Counted from the first letter of the stretch, positions 1 to 10,035 are shown. The stretch is 64,000 nt of DNA from Pasteurella canis (GCF_900454865.1 NZ_UGTV01000015.1:1490001-1554000), one strand, 5' to 3'. Program-made: numbers and translations. Notes: generated from the letters alone by a model not told the origin.

Positions 1-912
1 GCAGGAAAAAGTACGTTAATCCGTTGTGTTAATTTACTTGAAGCACCATCAACTGGCTCAGTTATTGTCGATGGAAAAGATTTAACTCAGTTAAGAAATA
101 CTGAATTAGTTCATGAAAGACGTAATATTGGCATGATCTTTCAGCACTTTAATTTGCTTACATCACGTACAGTATTTGGTAATGTGGCATTACCATTAGA
201 ATTAGAAAATACACCAAAAGAAAAAATTCATAGCAAAGTCAATGAATTATTAGCACTTGTTGGTTTGGCTGATAAGAAGGATGCTTATCCATCTAACTTA
301 TCAGGCGGTCAAAAACAACGTGTAGCAATTGCACGCGCACTTGCTAGTGAACCTAAAGTTCTTTTGTGTGATGAAGCAACTAGTGCTTTAGACCCTGCAA
401 CAACACAATCTATTTTAAATTTATTAAAAGAAATCAACCGCACTTTAGGTATCACCATCCTTTTAATTACGCATGAGATGGAAGTTGTTAAACGCATTTG
501 TGATAAAGTTGCTGTAATTGATAAAGGACGATTAATTGAGCAAGGGTCTGTAAGTGAAGTTTTTTCTAATCCACAAACTCAACTGGCAAAAGAATTTATT
601 CGATCAACTTTCCATATTAACTTACCAGAAGAATATATGGAAAAACTATCAGATACACCTAGACATACAAACTCTTGGCCAATTGTACAATTTGAGTTCA
701 CGGGACAAACAGTAGATGCCCCAGTACTCTCACAAGCTTCAAAGATGTTTGGTGTTGACTTAAGTATTTTAACTTCACAAATTGACTACGCTGGCGGTGT
801 TAAATTTGGCTTTGTTATTGCAGAAATGGAAGGAGATGATGAAGCTATTACAAAAACAAAAGCTTATTTAATGGAACATAATGTAAAAGTTGAGGTATTA
901 GGTTATGTTTGA
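1..912 (+). CDS. metN: Methionine ABC transporter ATP-binding protein MetN (5' end cut by window edge)
   Basis: This is the ATPase of the MetNIQ importer for D/L-methionine, acting at the cytoplasmic face of the inner membrane. The reading frame is open from base 1, which already lies inside the Walker A motif (AGKST), so roughly the first 40 residues are missing. Visible next are the Q-loop region ([12 protein letters not shown]), the ABC signature LSGGQKQR, Walker B ([12 protein letters not shown]) and the switch histidine (LLITHEM). The last 80 or so residues form the NIL/ACT-like regulatory domain that binds methionine and inhibits transport in this family. The stop overlaps the start of metI by 8 bp, so translation is probably coupled. 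The promoter, and any MetJ boxes, lie outside the window. Identification is firm because metI and metQ follow. Confidence 0.96.
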   Translation, partial: AGKSTLIRCVNLLEAPSTGSVIVDGKDLTQLRNTELVHERRNIGMIFQHFNLLTSRTVFGNVALPLELENTPKEKIHSKVNELLALVGLADKKDAYPSNLSGGQKQRVAIARALASEPKVLLCDEATSALDPATTQSILNLLKEINRTLGITILLITHEMEVVKRICDKVAVIDKGRLIEQGSVSEVFSNPQTQLAKEFIRSTFHINLPEEYMEKLSDTPRHTNSWPIVQFEFTGQTVDAPVLSQASKMFGVDLSILTSQIDYAGGVKFGFVIAEMEGDDEAITKTKAYLMEHNVKVEVLGYV

Positions 913-1594
913 TCAATTATGGGCAGATTTTACCCGAGAAATGACACCAAGAATTTGGGAACTTGTTGGGCTTTCTACACTAGAAACTCTTTATATGGGA
1001 TTTGTTGCAACATTATTTGCCATTATTGTTGGTCTCCCAATAGGATTCCTTGCGTTTTTAACAGGTAAAGGTGAGATCTTAGAGCATCGTCGTGCGCATC
1101 AAGTATTAAATGTGGTTATTAATATAGGGCGATCAGTTCCTTTTATCATCTTACTCATTATTTTATTACCTTTTACACGTTTAATTGTCGGTACGACACT
1201 TGGTACAACAGCAGCAATCGTTCCATTGAGTGTGTCTGCAATTCCATTTTTTGCAAGATTGACTTCGAATGCACTTCTTGAAATTCCAAGTGGTTTAACA
1301 GAAGCTGCGAAATCAATGGGTGCGACTAATTGGCAAATCGTCACTAAATACTATTTGCCAGAATCTATCCCTATTTTAATCAACGGTATAACGCTGACCT
1401 TAGTTGCTTTAATCGGTTACTCTGCAATGGCGGGCGCTGTTGGTGGTGGTGGCTTGGGTAATCTTGCGATTACTTATGGAGAACACCGTAATATGGTCTA
1501 TGTGAAATGGATCGCAACAATTATTATCGTTCTGATCGTAATGTTAAGCCAAAAATTGGGTGACCACTTAGCTGAGCGTTTTGATCATCGCTAA
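905..1594 (+). CDS. metI: Methionine ABC transporter permease MetI
   Basis: This is the membrane permease of the methionine importer, 229 aa, with five or so hydrophobic segments. The transporter EAA loop that contacts the ATPase is recognisable as [13 protein letters not shown] around residues 138-150, and the glycine-rich [14 protein letters not shown] segment characteristic of MetI follows near residue 180. The ATG lies inside the end of metN (8-bp overlap), and metQ follows after 45 bp, giving the standard metN-metI-metQ operon order. Length matches the family (about 217-230 aa). No anomaly is seen. Confidence 0.96.
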   Translation: MFDQLWADFTREMTPRIWELVGLSTLETLYMGFVATLFAIIVGLPIGFLAFLTGKGEILEHRRAHQVLNVVINIGRSVPFIILLIILLPFTRLIVGTTLGTTAAIVPLSVSAIPFFARLTSNALLEIPSGLTEAAKSMGATNWQIVTKYYLPESIPILINGITLTLVALIGYSAMAGAVGGGGLGNLAITYGEHRNMVYVKWIATIIIVLIVMLSQKLGDHLAERFDHR

Positions 1595-1639
1595 TTAACT
1601 ATACAACTTACACAACATCTTTCTTTTAGAGGATTACTT

Positions 1640-2470
1640 ATGAAATTAACAAAACTTTTAGGTCTAGCGACCATTTTCTCGGCAGTTGCATTAGCAGGTT
1701 GTAAAGATGACAAACCTACCGCAACAACTACTCCAGCTCAAGAGCCTGCACGTAAATTAACACTCGGTGTCATGTCTGGTGCAGAAGCTCAAGTTGCGGA
1801 AGTTGCCGCGCGTATTGCAAAAGAAAAATACAATATTGATGTAAAACTTATTGAGTTCACTGAATATACTCAACCGAATGAAGCACTATCAAAAGGCGAT
1901 TTAGATATAAATGCTTTCCAACATAAACCATATATGGATAAAGAAGTAGAACAACGTGGTTATAAATTAGCTGTTGTTGGTAATACTTTTGTTTTCCCAA
2001 TCGCCGCTTATTCTAAAAAAATTAAAGACATCTCTGAACTAAGAGAGGGTGCTATTGTTGCAGTACCAAATAACCCTAGTAACTTAGGGCGTGCATTACT
2101 ACTTTTAGAAAAACAAGGTGTGATAAAATTAAAAGATTCAAATAATTTATTCTCAACCTCAATTGATGTCGTAGAAAATCCAAAAAATATCACTATTCAA
2201 GAAGTAGAAACATCATTATTACCACGTGCATTAGATGATGTTGATTTTGCTGTAATCAACAATACTTACGCAGGACAACATGGTTTAACTCGCGAAAAAG
2301 ATGGTATTTTTGTGGAAGATAAAGACTCTCCATACGTTAACTTAGTTGTAGCACGTGAAGATAACAAAGATAATGAAGTTATCAAAGATTTCGTAAAAGC
2401 ATTCCAAAGTGAAGAAGTTTATCAAGAAGCCGTTAAACATTTTAATGACGGTGTTGTAAAAGGTTGGTAA
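1640..2470 (+). CDS. metQ: Methionine-binding lipoprotein MetQ
   Basis: This is the substrate-binding lipoprotein of the methionine importer (NlpA/MetQ family), 276 aa, anchored to the outer leaflet of the inner membrane. The N-terminus has a lipoprotein signal peptide with lipobox ALAGC, so lipidation is predicted on Cys20. A linker of Thr, Pro and Ala residues follows, then the periplasmic binding domain beginning KLTLGVMSGAEA. Family landmarks include the segments DINAFQHKPYMD and INNTYAGQHGL. A clear ribosome-binding site (AGAGGATT) precedes the ATG. A strong hairpin terminator follows 25 bp after the stop, marking the end of the metNIQ operon. Confidence 0.96.
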   Translation: MKLTKLLGLATIFSAVALAGCKDDKPTATTTPAQEPARKLTLGVMSGAEAQVAEVAARIAKEKYNIDVKLIEFTEYTQPNEALSKGDLDINAFQHKPYMDKEVEQRGYKLAVVGNTFVFPIAAYSKKIKDISELREGAIVAVPNNPSNLGRALLLLEKQGVIKLKDSNNLFSTSIDVVENPKNITIQEVETSLLPRALDDVDFAVINNTYAGQHGLTREKDGIFVEDKDSPYVNLVVAREDNKDNEVIKDFVKAFQSEEVYQEAVKHFNDGVVKGW

Positions 2471-2495
2471 TACTTTTTATATAGTTTCAAACAAA

Positions 2496-2524
2496 AAAAT
2501 CCCCAGCATTAACTGGGGATTTTT
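2496..2524 (+). terminator. Rho-independent terminator after metQ
   Basis: An 8-bp core stem (ATCCCCAG, loop CATTAA, CTGGGGAT) is flanked by A-rich sequence on the left and TTTTT on the right. The flanks also pair, so the element can work in both directions and could also stop transcription arriving from the leftward methyltransferase gene. Confidence 0.9.
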
Positions 2525-2579
2525 ATTTGCCTACTAATATATCATAGACTAAAATTTAACTAATACAATACATAGAAAA

Positions 2580-3668
2580 TTAATTTAGACTTTCATCCCA
2601 TTTTGCTAACAAAATTCCTGTCGCAACGGCAATATTCAATTCTGCATTGAGTGGATTACTTAACGACAAAATGACTTTTTCATCTTCCTGTTCTGCTAAT
2701 GATGTTTTTCCACTTTCACTGACCACAAAAACCACTTTATGAGCTAACTTAATTTTATTGAATGTACTAGCTTGTTTACTAGTTGAAAGGTGTACAATTT
2801 GATATCCGGCTTGGCGAAGCTGTTTTAATGCTTTATCGGCATAATCTGTTTCTAATACACGAATATATTCCATTCCCCCTTCTGCAACTCGCACGGCAGC
2901 TGATGAGTTTAAATTGTCAGCAAATTGACGCTCGACAATAAGACCTTTAACACCAAACACTGCGCAAGTACGAACAATACCGCCAATATTATGTGCATTT
3001 GGTACATCATCAATCATTACTAAACAGTCTTGTTTACGAGGAATATCTAAATAACCTGATAGAGTAAATGGTCTCGCTTTTTTCACGAGCATACAGATTC
3101 CACCATGATGCTCTGTACCACTTACTAGCGTTAATTCCTTATTATCTACTACATGATAGACTTTTTTATTTGCAGCTAAATAACTGAATAACTCACCACT
3201 CTTTTTCGCCATTTCTACTGTTGTCCAAACTCGTACAATACTCTCTGGGCGTTGAATAAATAATGCAGAACAAGCATTTTCACCATATACTTTCATTTCC
3301 TCTGATCGATTTTTTTTGATCTTCTCTGGTGCACGAGGTGAAAGAGGCCCAGTTTTTTTCTCAGTAGCTTTATCACTCATAACAGAACTTTTTACAACAA
3401 CCTTTACTTTCCCATCAATACCATTTGCTGTTCGTAAGGTTGTTTCTGAAATGCGTTGCTCTACTTTTTGAGTATGACGAGAACTGCTCATTTTTGTTTG
3501 TAATTTATGTGTAGAATGAAAGCTATCATGCTTTTTTTTAGCGCGATTTTCTTGTGTTTGATGTTTGAAGTGCGGTGTATTTTTTTCAATTTTTTCGCCT
3601 ACAATACGCTCATTAAATTTTTTATGAGGTGTTTGTTGAAAAACAGGTGACTTTGTCTTATTGCTCAT
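2580..3668 (-). CDS. SpoU/TrmH-family RNA methyltransferase, YfiF-like
   Basis: A 362-aa protein with a C-terminal SPOUT (TrmH) methyltransferase domain, which would transfer a methyl group from S-adenosylmethionine to a ribose in rRNA or tRNA. The knot motifs are visible: motif 1 as DVPNAHNIGGIVRTCAVFG near residue 220, the middle strand KVVFVVSESG, and motif 3 as LSNPLNAELNIAVATGILL near the C-terminus. A SpoU substrate-binding subdomain precedes it (ENACSALFIQRPESIVRVW). The first 120 residues are very basic, rich in Lys, Gln and His, and low in complexity, as in E. coli YfiF, whose target is not established; I therefore give no symbol. It is transcribed divergently from pssA across 164 bp. 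The shine-dalgarno before the ATG is weak. Confidence 0.82.
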   Translation of the reverse strand: MSNKTKSPVFQQTPHKKFNERIVGEKIEKNTPHFKHQTQENRAKKKHDSFHSTHKLQTKMSSSRHTQKVEQRISETTLRTANGIDGKVKVVVKSSVMSDKATEKKTGPLSPRAPEKIKKNRSEEMKVYGENACSALFIQRPESIVRVWTTVEMAKKSGELFSYLAANKKVYHVVDNKELTLVSGTEHHGGICMLVKKARPFTLSGYLDIPRKQDCLVMIDDVPNAHNIGGIVRTCAVFGVKGLIVERQFADNLNSSAAVRVAEGGMEYIRVLETDYADKALKQLRQAGYQIVHLSTSKQASTFNKIKLAHKVVFVVSESGKTSLAEQEDEKVILSLSNPLNAELNIAVATGILLAKWDESLN

Positions 3669-3832
3669 TTTGATGTGCCAGTTTGCTTGTTAGAAGGGTA
3701 AAGTTAGGCAAAAAAAGCCCTACTTTGCGATAAAGTGTGAGCATTATAACGAAAAAACTGTATTTTGCTACCAAGTTCCATATTAAATATTGTAAACTAG
3801 CGAGCTAATCAAACTTAAAGAGAATGATTTTT

Positions 3833-5209
3833 ATGTTGATAAACAAAACCAAACGAGCAAAACAAAATATCAATCGTTTATTCTGTTTACCGTTACAAGC
3901 TGAACAAGTGGAGTTTCTTTATCATCCATCCACATTTAAAAACCAGATTATTCAGCTTATCAAACAAGCAAAATCACGTATTTATATCACTGCACTTTAT
4001 TGGCAGCATGATGAAGCAGGGCAGGAAATTTTAGATGAAATCTATCGTGCTAAACAAGATAACCCCGCTCTTGATGTCAAAATCCTAATTGATTGGCATC
4101 GAGCACAACGCAACCTACTTGGTGCAGAAAAGAGCGCCACTAATGCAGATTGGTATAGTGATGAACGAGCGAAATATCAACTAGCAAATGATCCAAATAT
4201 GTTTTTTGGTGTACCAATTAATACTCGTGAAGTCTTTGGTGTATTACATATTAAAGGTTTTGTATTTGATAATACGGTGCTTTACAGTGGTGCAAGCATT
4301 AATAATGTCTATCTACACCAATCAAATAAATATCGCTATGACCGCTATCATAAAATTACTCACCCAGAATTAGCGGATACAATCGTTTGTTTCATACAAA
4401 AGTATTTATTAAACCCAGATGCGGTTTATCCTTTGGATAGTGTGCACCGCCCAGCAACAAAAGATATTCGTCCAGCCATTAAAGAATTTCGTAAAACATT
4501 GGCATTTGAAGCACAATATGCATTAAAAGGAGCTAAATTATTAGAAGAAACAGAGGAGCAACTCAGCATTTCTGTCTTATTCGGTTTAAGTAAATATAAC
4601 AATCGCTTAAATCAAACAATAGAAGATCTCTTTCAAATTGTTGAACAAGAATTAGTAATTTGTACACCTTACTTCAACTTTCCACGTACATTACAACAAA
4701 AGATCCGTCGCTTACTCAATAAAGGTAAAAAAGTGGAAATTATTGTAGGTGATAAAACAGCCAATGACTTCTATATTCCACCTTCAGAACCCTTCAAAAT
4801 GGCAGGTGCATTACCTTATTTATATGAAAGCAATTTGCGTCGCTTTAGCAAAAAATTTGAGTATGAAATTAATCAAGGACTATTAACGATACGGACTTGG
4901 AAAGATGGTGAGAATTCCTATCACTTAAAAGGTGTTTGGGTCGACCGAGATTATATCTTATTGACTGGAAATAATCTTAATCCTCGTGCATGGCGTTTAG
5001 ATGCAGAAAATGGCTTATTTATTCATGATCCAAAACAGCAATTAGGCGCTCAGGTTGATCAAGAGTTAACCTGTATTCGCCAGCACACAACTGTGCTAAA
5101 ACATTATTCTGAGTTAGATGAAATGAAACAATATCCAGCGCCTGTACAAAAACTACTGAAAAAATTTGCTCGTATTAAGGCAGATAAACTCGTCAAAATG
5201 ATTCTGTAA
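3833..5209 (+). CDS. pssA: CDP-diacylglycerol--serine O-phosphatidyltransferase PssA
   Basis: This enzyme makes phosphatidylserine from CDP-diacylglycerol and L-serine, the first committed step to phosphatidylethanolamine; it is the soluble, membrane-associated type of the phospholipase D superfamily. The two HKD catalytic motifs are present: HIKGFVFD, followed by SGASINNVYL, and HLKGVWVD, followed by TGNNLNPRAW. At 458 aa it fits the family (E. coli 451 aa). An ATG also occurs 9 bp upstream at 3824, but the ribosome-binding site AAAGAG would then almost touch it; the ATG at 3833 has proper spacing and begins MLINKTKRAK, resembling E. coli MLSKFKRNK. Single-gene unit followed by a hairpin at 5214. 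Confidence 0.93.
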   Translation: MLINKTKRAKQNINRLFCLPLQAEQVEFLYHPSTFKNQIIQLIKQAKSRIYITALYWQHDEAGQEILDEIYRAKQDNPALDVKILIDWHRAQRNLLGAEKSATNADWYSDERAKYQLANDPNMFFGVPINTREVFGVLHIKGFVFDNTVLYSGASINNVYLHQSNKYRYDRYHKITHPELADTIVCFIQKYLLNPDAVYPLDSVHRPATKDIRPAIKEFRKTLAFEAQYALKGAKLLEETEEQLSISVLFGLSKYNNRLNQTIEDLFQIVEQELVICTPYFNFPRTLQQKIRRLLNKGKKVEIIVGDKTANDFYIPPSEPFKMAGALPYLYESNLRRFSKKFEYEINQGLLTIRTWKDGENSYHLKGVWVDRDYILLTGNNLNPRAWRLDAENGLFIHDPKQQLGAQVDQELTCIRQHTTVLKHYSELDEMKQYPAPVQKLLKKFARIKADKLVKMIL

Positions 5210-5213
5210 ACAA

Positions 5214-5237
5214 AATGGAGGCCATTTTGCCTCCATT
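5214..5237 (+). terminator. Hairpin between convergent pssA and lutC
   Basis: The inverted repeat AATGGAGG, loop CCATTTTG, CCTCCATT lies 5 bp after the pssA stop and is followed by ATTATTTAT rather than a clean T run. It is a plausible but not strong intrinsic terminator for pssA. On the opposite strand it is followed by TTGTTT and may also serve the leftward lut operon. Confidence 0.6.
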
Positions 5238-5307
5238 ATTTATATCACAACACCTATCATTGATAAAATTTTACTAGAATAGACCACAGTTTTATCATGT
5301 TTGATAC

Positions 5308-6015
5308 CTATTTAGTATCATCAATAATCAAATAAGCCTTTGCAACAGGGCCATGTACACCAACAACTTTAATCAGTTCAATGTCAGCAGTGGAACTTGG
5401 TCCTGCAATCAAATTTACGCATGACGGCATACGCTCCCCCGACTTTGCTTTTTGATGCAAAATCTCTGACAACTGTGCAACACGTGGCAAAATAGTGCTT
5501 TTTTTCAATACAACGATAGATACCTTGGGCAACAAGCTAACAGAACGACCTGATTGTGCATTAGAAAAAAGCACAATCCCACCTGACTCCGTTAGACCAT
5601 ATTCAGCAAATACAATACCAATATTCGCGCTGTTCGCAAAAGTGCGGTTTGTTTCCGCAGAGTTTTCTGCCCAAATATGTGTTTCATATTGTGTTTGTAT
5701 AGCTGATGTGATACCTAAGCCCACTAAACGTACATCGTCATTCAATATAACTGGACCACCACCATATTGTTTACATAAAGCTAATATATCTGTACTAGCA
5801 TGTTCTGGGGTCGTCATTTTGCAATTAACTAACATCGTTTGTGTAGCAAATTCAACGAATGCTTCACAACGTTCATCAATACTCAATTCTGTTAACCGCG
5901 TTGTAGGATAATTGTTCAATTGCAAATAACTTCCTGTAACAGTAGAACGAAACTCCCGTCCAAGTTGTTGTGCAAGGTTATCCAAAAACTGTTGTCTATT
6001 TTGTTGATCTAACAT
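5308..6015 (-). CDS. lutC: Lactate utilization protein LutC (YkgG)
   Basis: A 235-aa LUD-domain protein and the third subunit of the LutABC complex, which oxidises L-lactate to pyruvate with iron-sulfur clusters. The LUD fold is recognisable in GITSAIQTQYETHIWAEN, in FAEYGLTESGGIVLFS and in the C-terminal NLIAGPSSTADIELIKVVGVHGP, where the conserved GPS-TADIE motif sits. The same domain forms the N-terminal half of LutB next door. The gene is last in the leftward lctP-lutA-lutB-lutC operon, separated from lutB by 16 bp. The length is normal. Identification rests on motifs plus operon order. Confidence 0.92.
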   Translation of the reverse strand: MLDQQNRQQFLDNLAQQLGREFRSTVTGSYLQLNNYPTTRLTELSIDERCEAFVEFATQTMLVNCKMTTPEHASTDILALCKQYGGGPVILNDDVRLVGLGITSAIQTQYETHIWAENSAETNRTFANSANIGIVFAEYGLTESGGIVLFSNAQSGRSVSLLPKVSIVVLKKSTILPRVAQLSEILHQKAKSGERMPSCVNLIAGPSSTADIELIKVVGVHGPVAKAYLIIDDTK

Positions 6016-6031
6016 AGAAATTCCTTACCAA

Positions 6032-7438
6032 TTAACGATTTTTGAACCAAGAACGGAAACTTTCACCTTCAGCATCAGGTAAATCACGAGCCTTACTCCA
6101 CTCTGCAACCGCCCCAACTTGAATCGGCATTTTTCCATCACGAATAGCTAACTTTGCAACTTTAGCACCGATATTTACACCAATCTTCCATAGATTTGGA
6201 TGGCTATTCGCAACAGTAAATGCCTTCACAGATAAACGTTCTACGACAGGATTCATACCTGACTCAGCAATATTACGACGATGTTTTAATAATAAATTTG
6301 CCAGTGGTATTTTAACAGGGCAAACCTGATTACATGCTGTACATAATGAACAAGCAGAAGGCAGATCTTTAAATTCCTCATAGCCACCTAAAATAGGTGA
6401 AATCACTGAACCAATTGGACCTGGATAAATCGAACCATAACCATGTCCACCAATTTGGCGATACGCAGGACAAGTATTCAAACAGGCGCCACATCGGATA
6501 CAACGTAAAACATCACGAAATTCTGATCCCAGCATTTTCGAACGACCGTTATCCACAATCACTAAATGGAATTCTTCAGGTCCATCTGTCTCACCAGCTA
6601 AACGTGGACCAGTTAACCACGTATTATAGCCTGTTAAACGAGCCCCTACTGCACTTCGTGCCAATAAAGTAATTAAAATATCAACCTCTTTAAAAGTTGG
6701 AGCTAAACGTTCCATTCCCATTACCGCAATATGTGTTTTCGGTAATGATGTTGCTAAACGCAAGTTTCCTTCATTAGTAACTAAACATACACTGCCCGTT
6801 TCTGCTACTGCAAAATTACACCCACTTACACCAATATCTGCTTCTAAGAAATCTTTACGTATCGTTTCACGAATAAATAATGTCATTTCCTCTGGTGTTT
6901 CAGACCCTGTGTAACCTAACTTTTCTGCTAACACTTTACGAATTTGATGACGATCTTTATGAATAGCAGGAACAACAATATGCGATGGCTTATCTTCAGC
7001 TACTTGAAGAATATATTCACCAAGATCGGTTTCAATAACTTTTATCCCTTCTGCCTCAAGAACATGGTTCATGCCAATTTCTTCAGTCACCATTGACTTT
7101 GACTTCACAATTTTTTTTGCATTTTTCGCTTTAGCGACCTGTTTAATATAGTTAGTCGCCTCTTCAGCCGTTGCTGCAAAATAAACATGTCCACCATTTT
7201 CAGTCACTTTTTCTGAAAGTTGGAATAAATAGGCATCTAAATTTTCAATTACATGATTACGGATCTCTTTTGCTAAATCGCGCCATTCTTCCCAGTGCCC
7301 GAGCTCCTCCACCATTTTCTGACGATTAGCGCCAATACGCTCTTGTGCCATAACAACAGCTTTACGCATAATCTCATTTTGAATCTCTTCATTAATACGT
7401 GGCTTAAATTGAAGGTGACTTGTTTTTATTGACATCAT
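6032..7438 (-). CDS. lutB: Lactate utilization iron-sulfur protein LutB (YkgF)
   Basis: A 468-aa electron-transfer subunit of the lactate-oxidising LutABC complex. The N-terminal two thirds are a LUD domain (KSKSMVTEEIGMNHVLEA, GCNFAVAETGSVCLVTNEGN). Two 4Fe-4S ferredoxin motifs follow near residues 315-375: CIRCGACLNTCPAYR and CSLCTACNQVCPVKIP. The C-terminus ends in the DUF3390-type tail seen in LutB. The gene starts with two adjacent ATGs (7438 and 7435) behind the ribosome-binding site AAAGGAG; spacing favours 7435 slightly. It lies 8 bp downstream of lutA and is probably translated from the same mRNA. Confidence 0.94.
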   Translation of the reverse strand: MMSIKTSHLQFKPRINEEIQNEIMRKAVVMAQERIGANRQKMVEELGHWEEWRDLAKEIRNHVIENLDAYLFQLSEKVTENGGHVYFAATAEEATNYIKQVAKAKNAKKIVKSKSMVTEEIGMNHVLEAEGIKVIETDLGEYILQVAEDKPSHIVVPAIHKDRHQIRKVLAEKLGYTGSETPEEMTLFIRETIRKDFLEADIGVSGCNFAVAETGSVCLVTNEGNLRLATSLPKTHIAVMGMERLAPTFKEVDILITLLARSAVGARLTGYNTWLTGPRLAGETDGPEEFHLVIVDNGRSKMLGSEFRDVLRCIRCGACLNTCPAYRQIGGHGYGSIYPGPIGSVISPILGGYEEFKDLPSACSLCTACNQVCPVKIPLANLLLKHRRNIAESGMNPVVERLSVKAFTVANSHPNLWKIGVNIGAKVAKLAIRDGKMPIQVGAVAEWSKARDLPDAEGESFRSWFKNR

Positions 7439-7446
7439 TTTCTCCT

Positions 7447-8166
7447 TTATCGACTCATTAACACTTCAGCGATATGCATGACTTTTACATTATGCCCTTC
7501 TCGCTTCATCCTACCGCCGATATTCATTAAGCAACTTACGTCTGCTCCAATTAAATACAAAGGCTTGACTGCCATAATATGTTGTACTTTTTCTTTTACC
7601 ATCTCACCTGAAATCTCAGCCATTTTTACAGAGAATGTTCCACCAAAACCACAACAAGTTTCTTGGTTGTGGATAGGCAATAAACTTAACCCCTTCACAT
7701 TTTGCAACAGTTTTAAGGGCTCGTCTTTCACACCTAGTTTACGAAATAAACTACAAGAGGGATGGTAAACTGCATTGCCTTCTAATTTTGCACCTACATC
7801 AACGATACCTAATTTATTTACAATAAAATCCGTTAAATCATAAAAACGATCTGCAACTTTCTGCGCGCGAGCAACCCACTCTGGTTCATCTTTTAAATAC
7901 TCTGGATAAGTTGTAATGGCATATACACAAGAACCTGCAGGTGCCACTATAGGATAGTCATTAACCTCAAAGGTTTCGATTAAATTTTTCATTGCGGGGA
8001 TCGCTTGAGTCACATAGCCACTATTAATCGCAGGTTGTCCACAGCAACTTTGTTGTTCTAGAAACGTAATTTGACAGCCAAGCTGTTCAAGAAGAAGTAC
8101 TGTTTGCTTTGCCACATTCGATTTCAATGCATCAGCAATACAAGTTACATAAAAATTGACATTCAT
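7447..8166 (-). CDS. lutA: Lactate utilization protein LutA (YkgE), CCG-domain
   Basis: A 239-aa protein with two copies of the cysteine-rich CCG domain (heterodisulfide reductase/GlpC type), one ending CCGQPAINSG and one ending CCGFGGTFSV. In this family these cysteines bind iron-sulfur clusters that pass electrons from lactate to the quinone pool together with LutB and LutC. The gene lies between the lactate permease (78 bp upstream) and lutB (8 bp downstream), so uptake and oxidation of lactate are co-transcribed. Normal length; no anomaly. Confidence 0.94.
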   Translation of the reverse strand: MNVNFYVTCIADALKSNVAKQTVLLLEQLGCQITFLEQQSCCGQPAINSGYVTQAIPAMKNLIETFEVNDYPIVAPAGSCVYAITTYPEYLKDEPEWVARAQKVADRFYDLTDFIVNKLGIVDVGAKLEGNAVYHPSCSLFRKLGVKDEPLKLLQNVKGLSLLPIHNQETCCGFGGTFSVKMAEISGEMVKEKVQHIMAVKPLYLIGADVSCLMNIGGRMKREGHNVKVMHIAEVLMSR

Positions 8167-8243
8167 TTTTGATTACTCCAAAAAAATAGTACATAGCTAA
8201 CTTTATACAAGTTAGCTATGTATGACAGTATCACAACAACAGA

Positions 8244-9830
8244 TTAGTAAATAACAACCGCAACTAATGCTGCAATTACGCCATATAAGAACATAGGTAT
8301 AACCGTGCGTTTTAAGATCGTACCCTCTTGATTACTCACATTTAATACAGTACACACTGCAATAATGTTATTCAAACACACCATATTACCCATCGCGCCC
8401 CCCACAGACTGTAGCGCTAAAATAAGTGGAACTGACATACCTGTTGTTTCTGCAATAGATAACTGAATGCCACCGAAAGTTAAATTTGATACGGTATTTG
8501 AACCAGAGAAGAAGGCACCAATTGCACCTAAATAAGAAGAGAAATAAACCCACTTATCACCCGTTACATCAGCAAAGGTTTTACCGATAGTAATGACCAT
8601 AGAATCATAATTATCATTACCTACTAGCATTAATTTTACCATAACTAATGCACCTAATAAGGCAAAGAAGGGCTTTTTAGTTTGATGATAAGTTGTTGAT
8701 ACAATATTCTTAGTTTTCTCACTATTCAATTTGAATACAAAAATAGAGATAATCACTGTCACAATAAATGGAATAAGAGATGGCACATAAAGCGTCTTAT
8801 AGCTTTCACTAATCCCTTGTCCTAAAATATTATTTAACGACAAGATGAGAGCTTGACTGACTTTAAACTCACCTAATCCACCCAGTGAAACTGAGAACCA
8901 AGTTGTTGCATCATTTAACAATTGTTTAATACCTAACTGATGAATACGTGTCACAATTAAGATAGCAATTAACATCATTGTTGGGAAAAGTGCTTTGAAT
9001 ACTTGACTAAATGCCACGTTTTCCAGCTGCACATCCGTATTATCTCCTTTACTGATACCAATACCTTTATTAGCAATGAAAATTGAAACAAGTAAACCAA
9101 TCGCACCACCTACTAACGATGGGAACTCATAGTTTATTTGTGCTAATAGGAAATAAGGTATCGTACAAGCAAGGATACTAATATAAATAAATACAAGGTT
9201 TTGTTTGATTTGTTTCCAAGTTACGAGAAAACGTAACGCTAATAGAGGGATAACAAACGCCGCTATAAAATGAATAAATGCCGTTTTTTGCCCTAATTCC
9301 AGTACCACATCATCACTTAACCCCAATGCACCAAAACCAAACCATGTTGGTGTACCTACTGCACCAAAAGAAACTGGCACCGAATTCATCACTAATGCAA
9401 GCATAGCAACTTGTAGAGGTTTAAAACCTAAACCAACTAGAATAGGTGCCGCAATTGCCGCAGGCGTACCAAATCCACTGGCACCTTCAATCATAAAAGC
9501 AAATGCCCAGCCAATAATCATGATTTGAGCAACGGGGTTGGGGTTAATATTGGCTAACCATTTACGAAGTATATCTGTGCTACCAGATACTTCCATCATA
9601 CGATTAAATAAAATTGCCCCAAAAATGATCGTGATTGGTGTTTGAGTCGCAATTAAACCAGCAATAACATTTGCATTTAAACGCGTTAAATCTGTACCAA
9701 AGTAAAATGCTTGTAAAAGATAAGTTAATACTGCAATGATTGGCAAAGCAATATAGGAAGGTAAACTATTACGCTTTACCATTAAGTAAATTAATAGCGC
9801 AATCGGAAGAATGCTTAAAAAGAAAACCAT
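8244..9830 (-). CDS. lctP: L-lactate permease LctP
   Basis: An inner-membrane lactate:proton symporter of the LctP family, 528 aa with about 13 hydrophobic segments. Family signatures are visible: GASGFGTPAAIAAPILVGLG near residue 115, VPVSFGAVGTPTWFGFG near residue 150, and SGSNTVSNLTFGGIQL near residue 445. It is the first gene of a leftward operon with lutABC, which fits its role of feeding the oxidase. The 410-bp region upstream contains a CRP-like site centred about 200 bp before the start codon and a perfect 18-bp palindrome about 125 bp before it, so control by carbon status and by a second regulator is likely. Confidence 0.94.
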   Translation of the reverse strand: MVFFLSILPIALLIYLMVKRNSLPSYIALPIIAVLTYLLQAFYFGTDLTRLNANVIAGLIATQTPITIIFGAILFNRMMEVSGSTDILRKWLANINPNPVAQIMIIGWAFAFMIEGASGFGTPAAIAAPILVGLGFKPLQVAMLALVMNSVPVSFGAVGTPTWFGFGALGLSDDVVLELGQKTAFIHFIAAFVIPLLALRFLVTWKQIKQNLVFIYISILACTIPYFLLAQINYEFPSLVGGAIGLLVSIFIANKGIGISKGDNTDVQLENVAFSQVFKALFPTMMLIAILIVTRIHQLGIKQLLNDATTWFSVSLGGLGEFKVSQALILSLNNILGQGISESYKTLYVPSLIPFIVTVIISIFVFKLNSEKTKNIVSTTYHQTKKPFFALLGALVMVKLMLVGNDNYDSMVITIGKTFADVTGDKWVYFSSYLGAIGAFFSGSNTVSNLTFGGIQLSIAETTGMSVPLILALQSVGGAMGNMVCLNNIIAVCTVLNVSNQEGTILKRTVIPMFLYGVIAALVAVVIY

Positions 9831-10019
9831 AAAAAAATCCTATAGATAAATTCGATATGAATATCAAATTAACATATTAAAAATCCATATAACTATTTTT
9901 GAGTAATTATTTAAAAACAAAATTAAATTGCATAAATAATATACATTTACTCATTAATGTTAATGAGATGTTATATTAAAGTAATTAAAAAAAAATGCTT
10001 TAAAAAAAATCGTATTTTA

Positions 10020-10035
10020 TGTGATTTAATTCACA
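10020..10035. promoter_or_regulatory. CRP-like binding site upstream of lctP
   Basis: The sequence TGTGATTTAATTCACA has both consensus CRP half-sites, TGTGA and TCACA, at the standard 6-bp separation. It lies about 190 bp before the lctP start. Lactate uptake under cAMP-CRP control would make sense, and cyaA is present in this window, but the distance to the promoter is not known. Confidence 0.7.
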
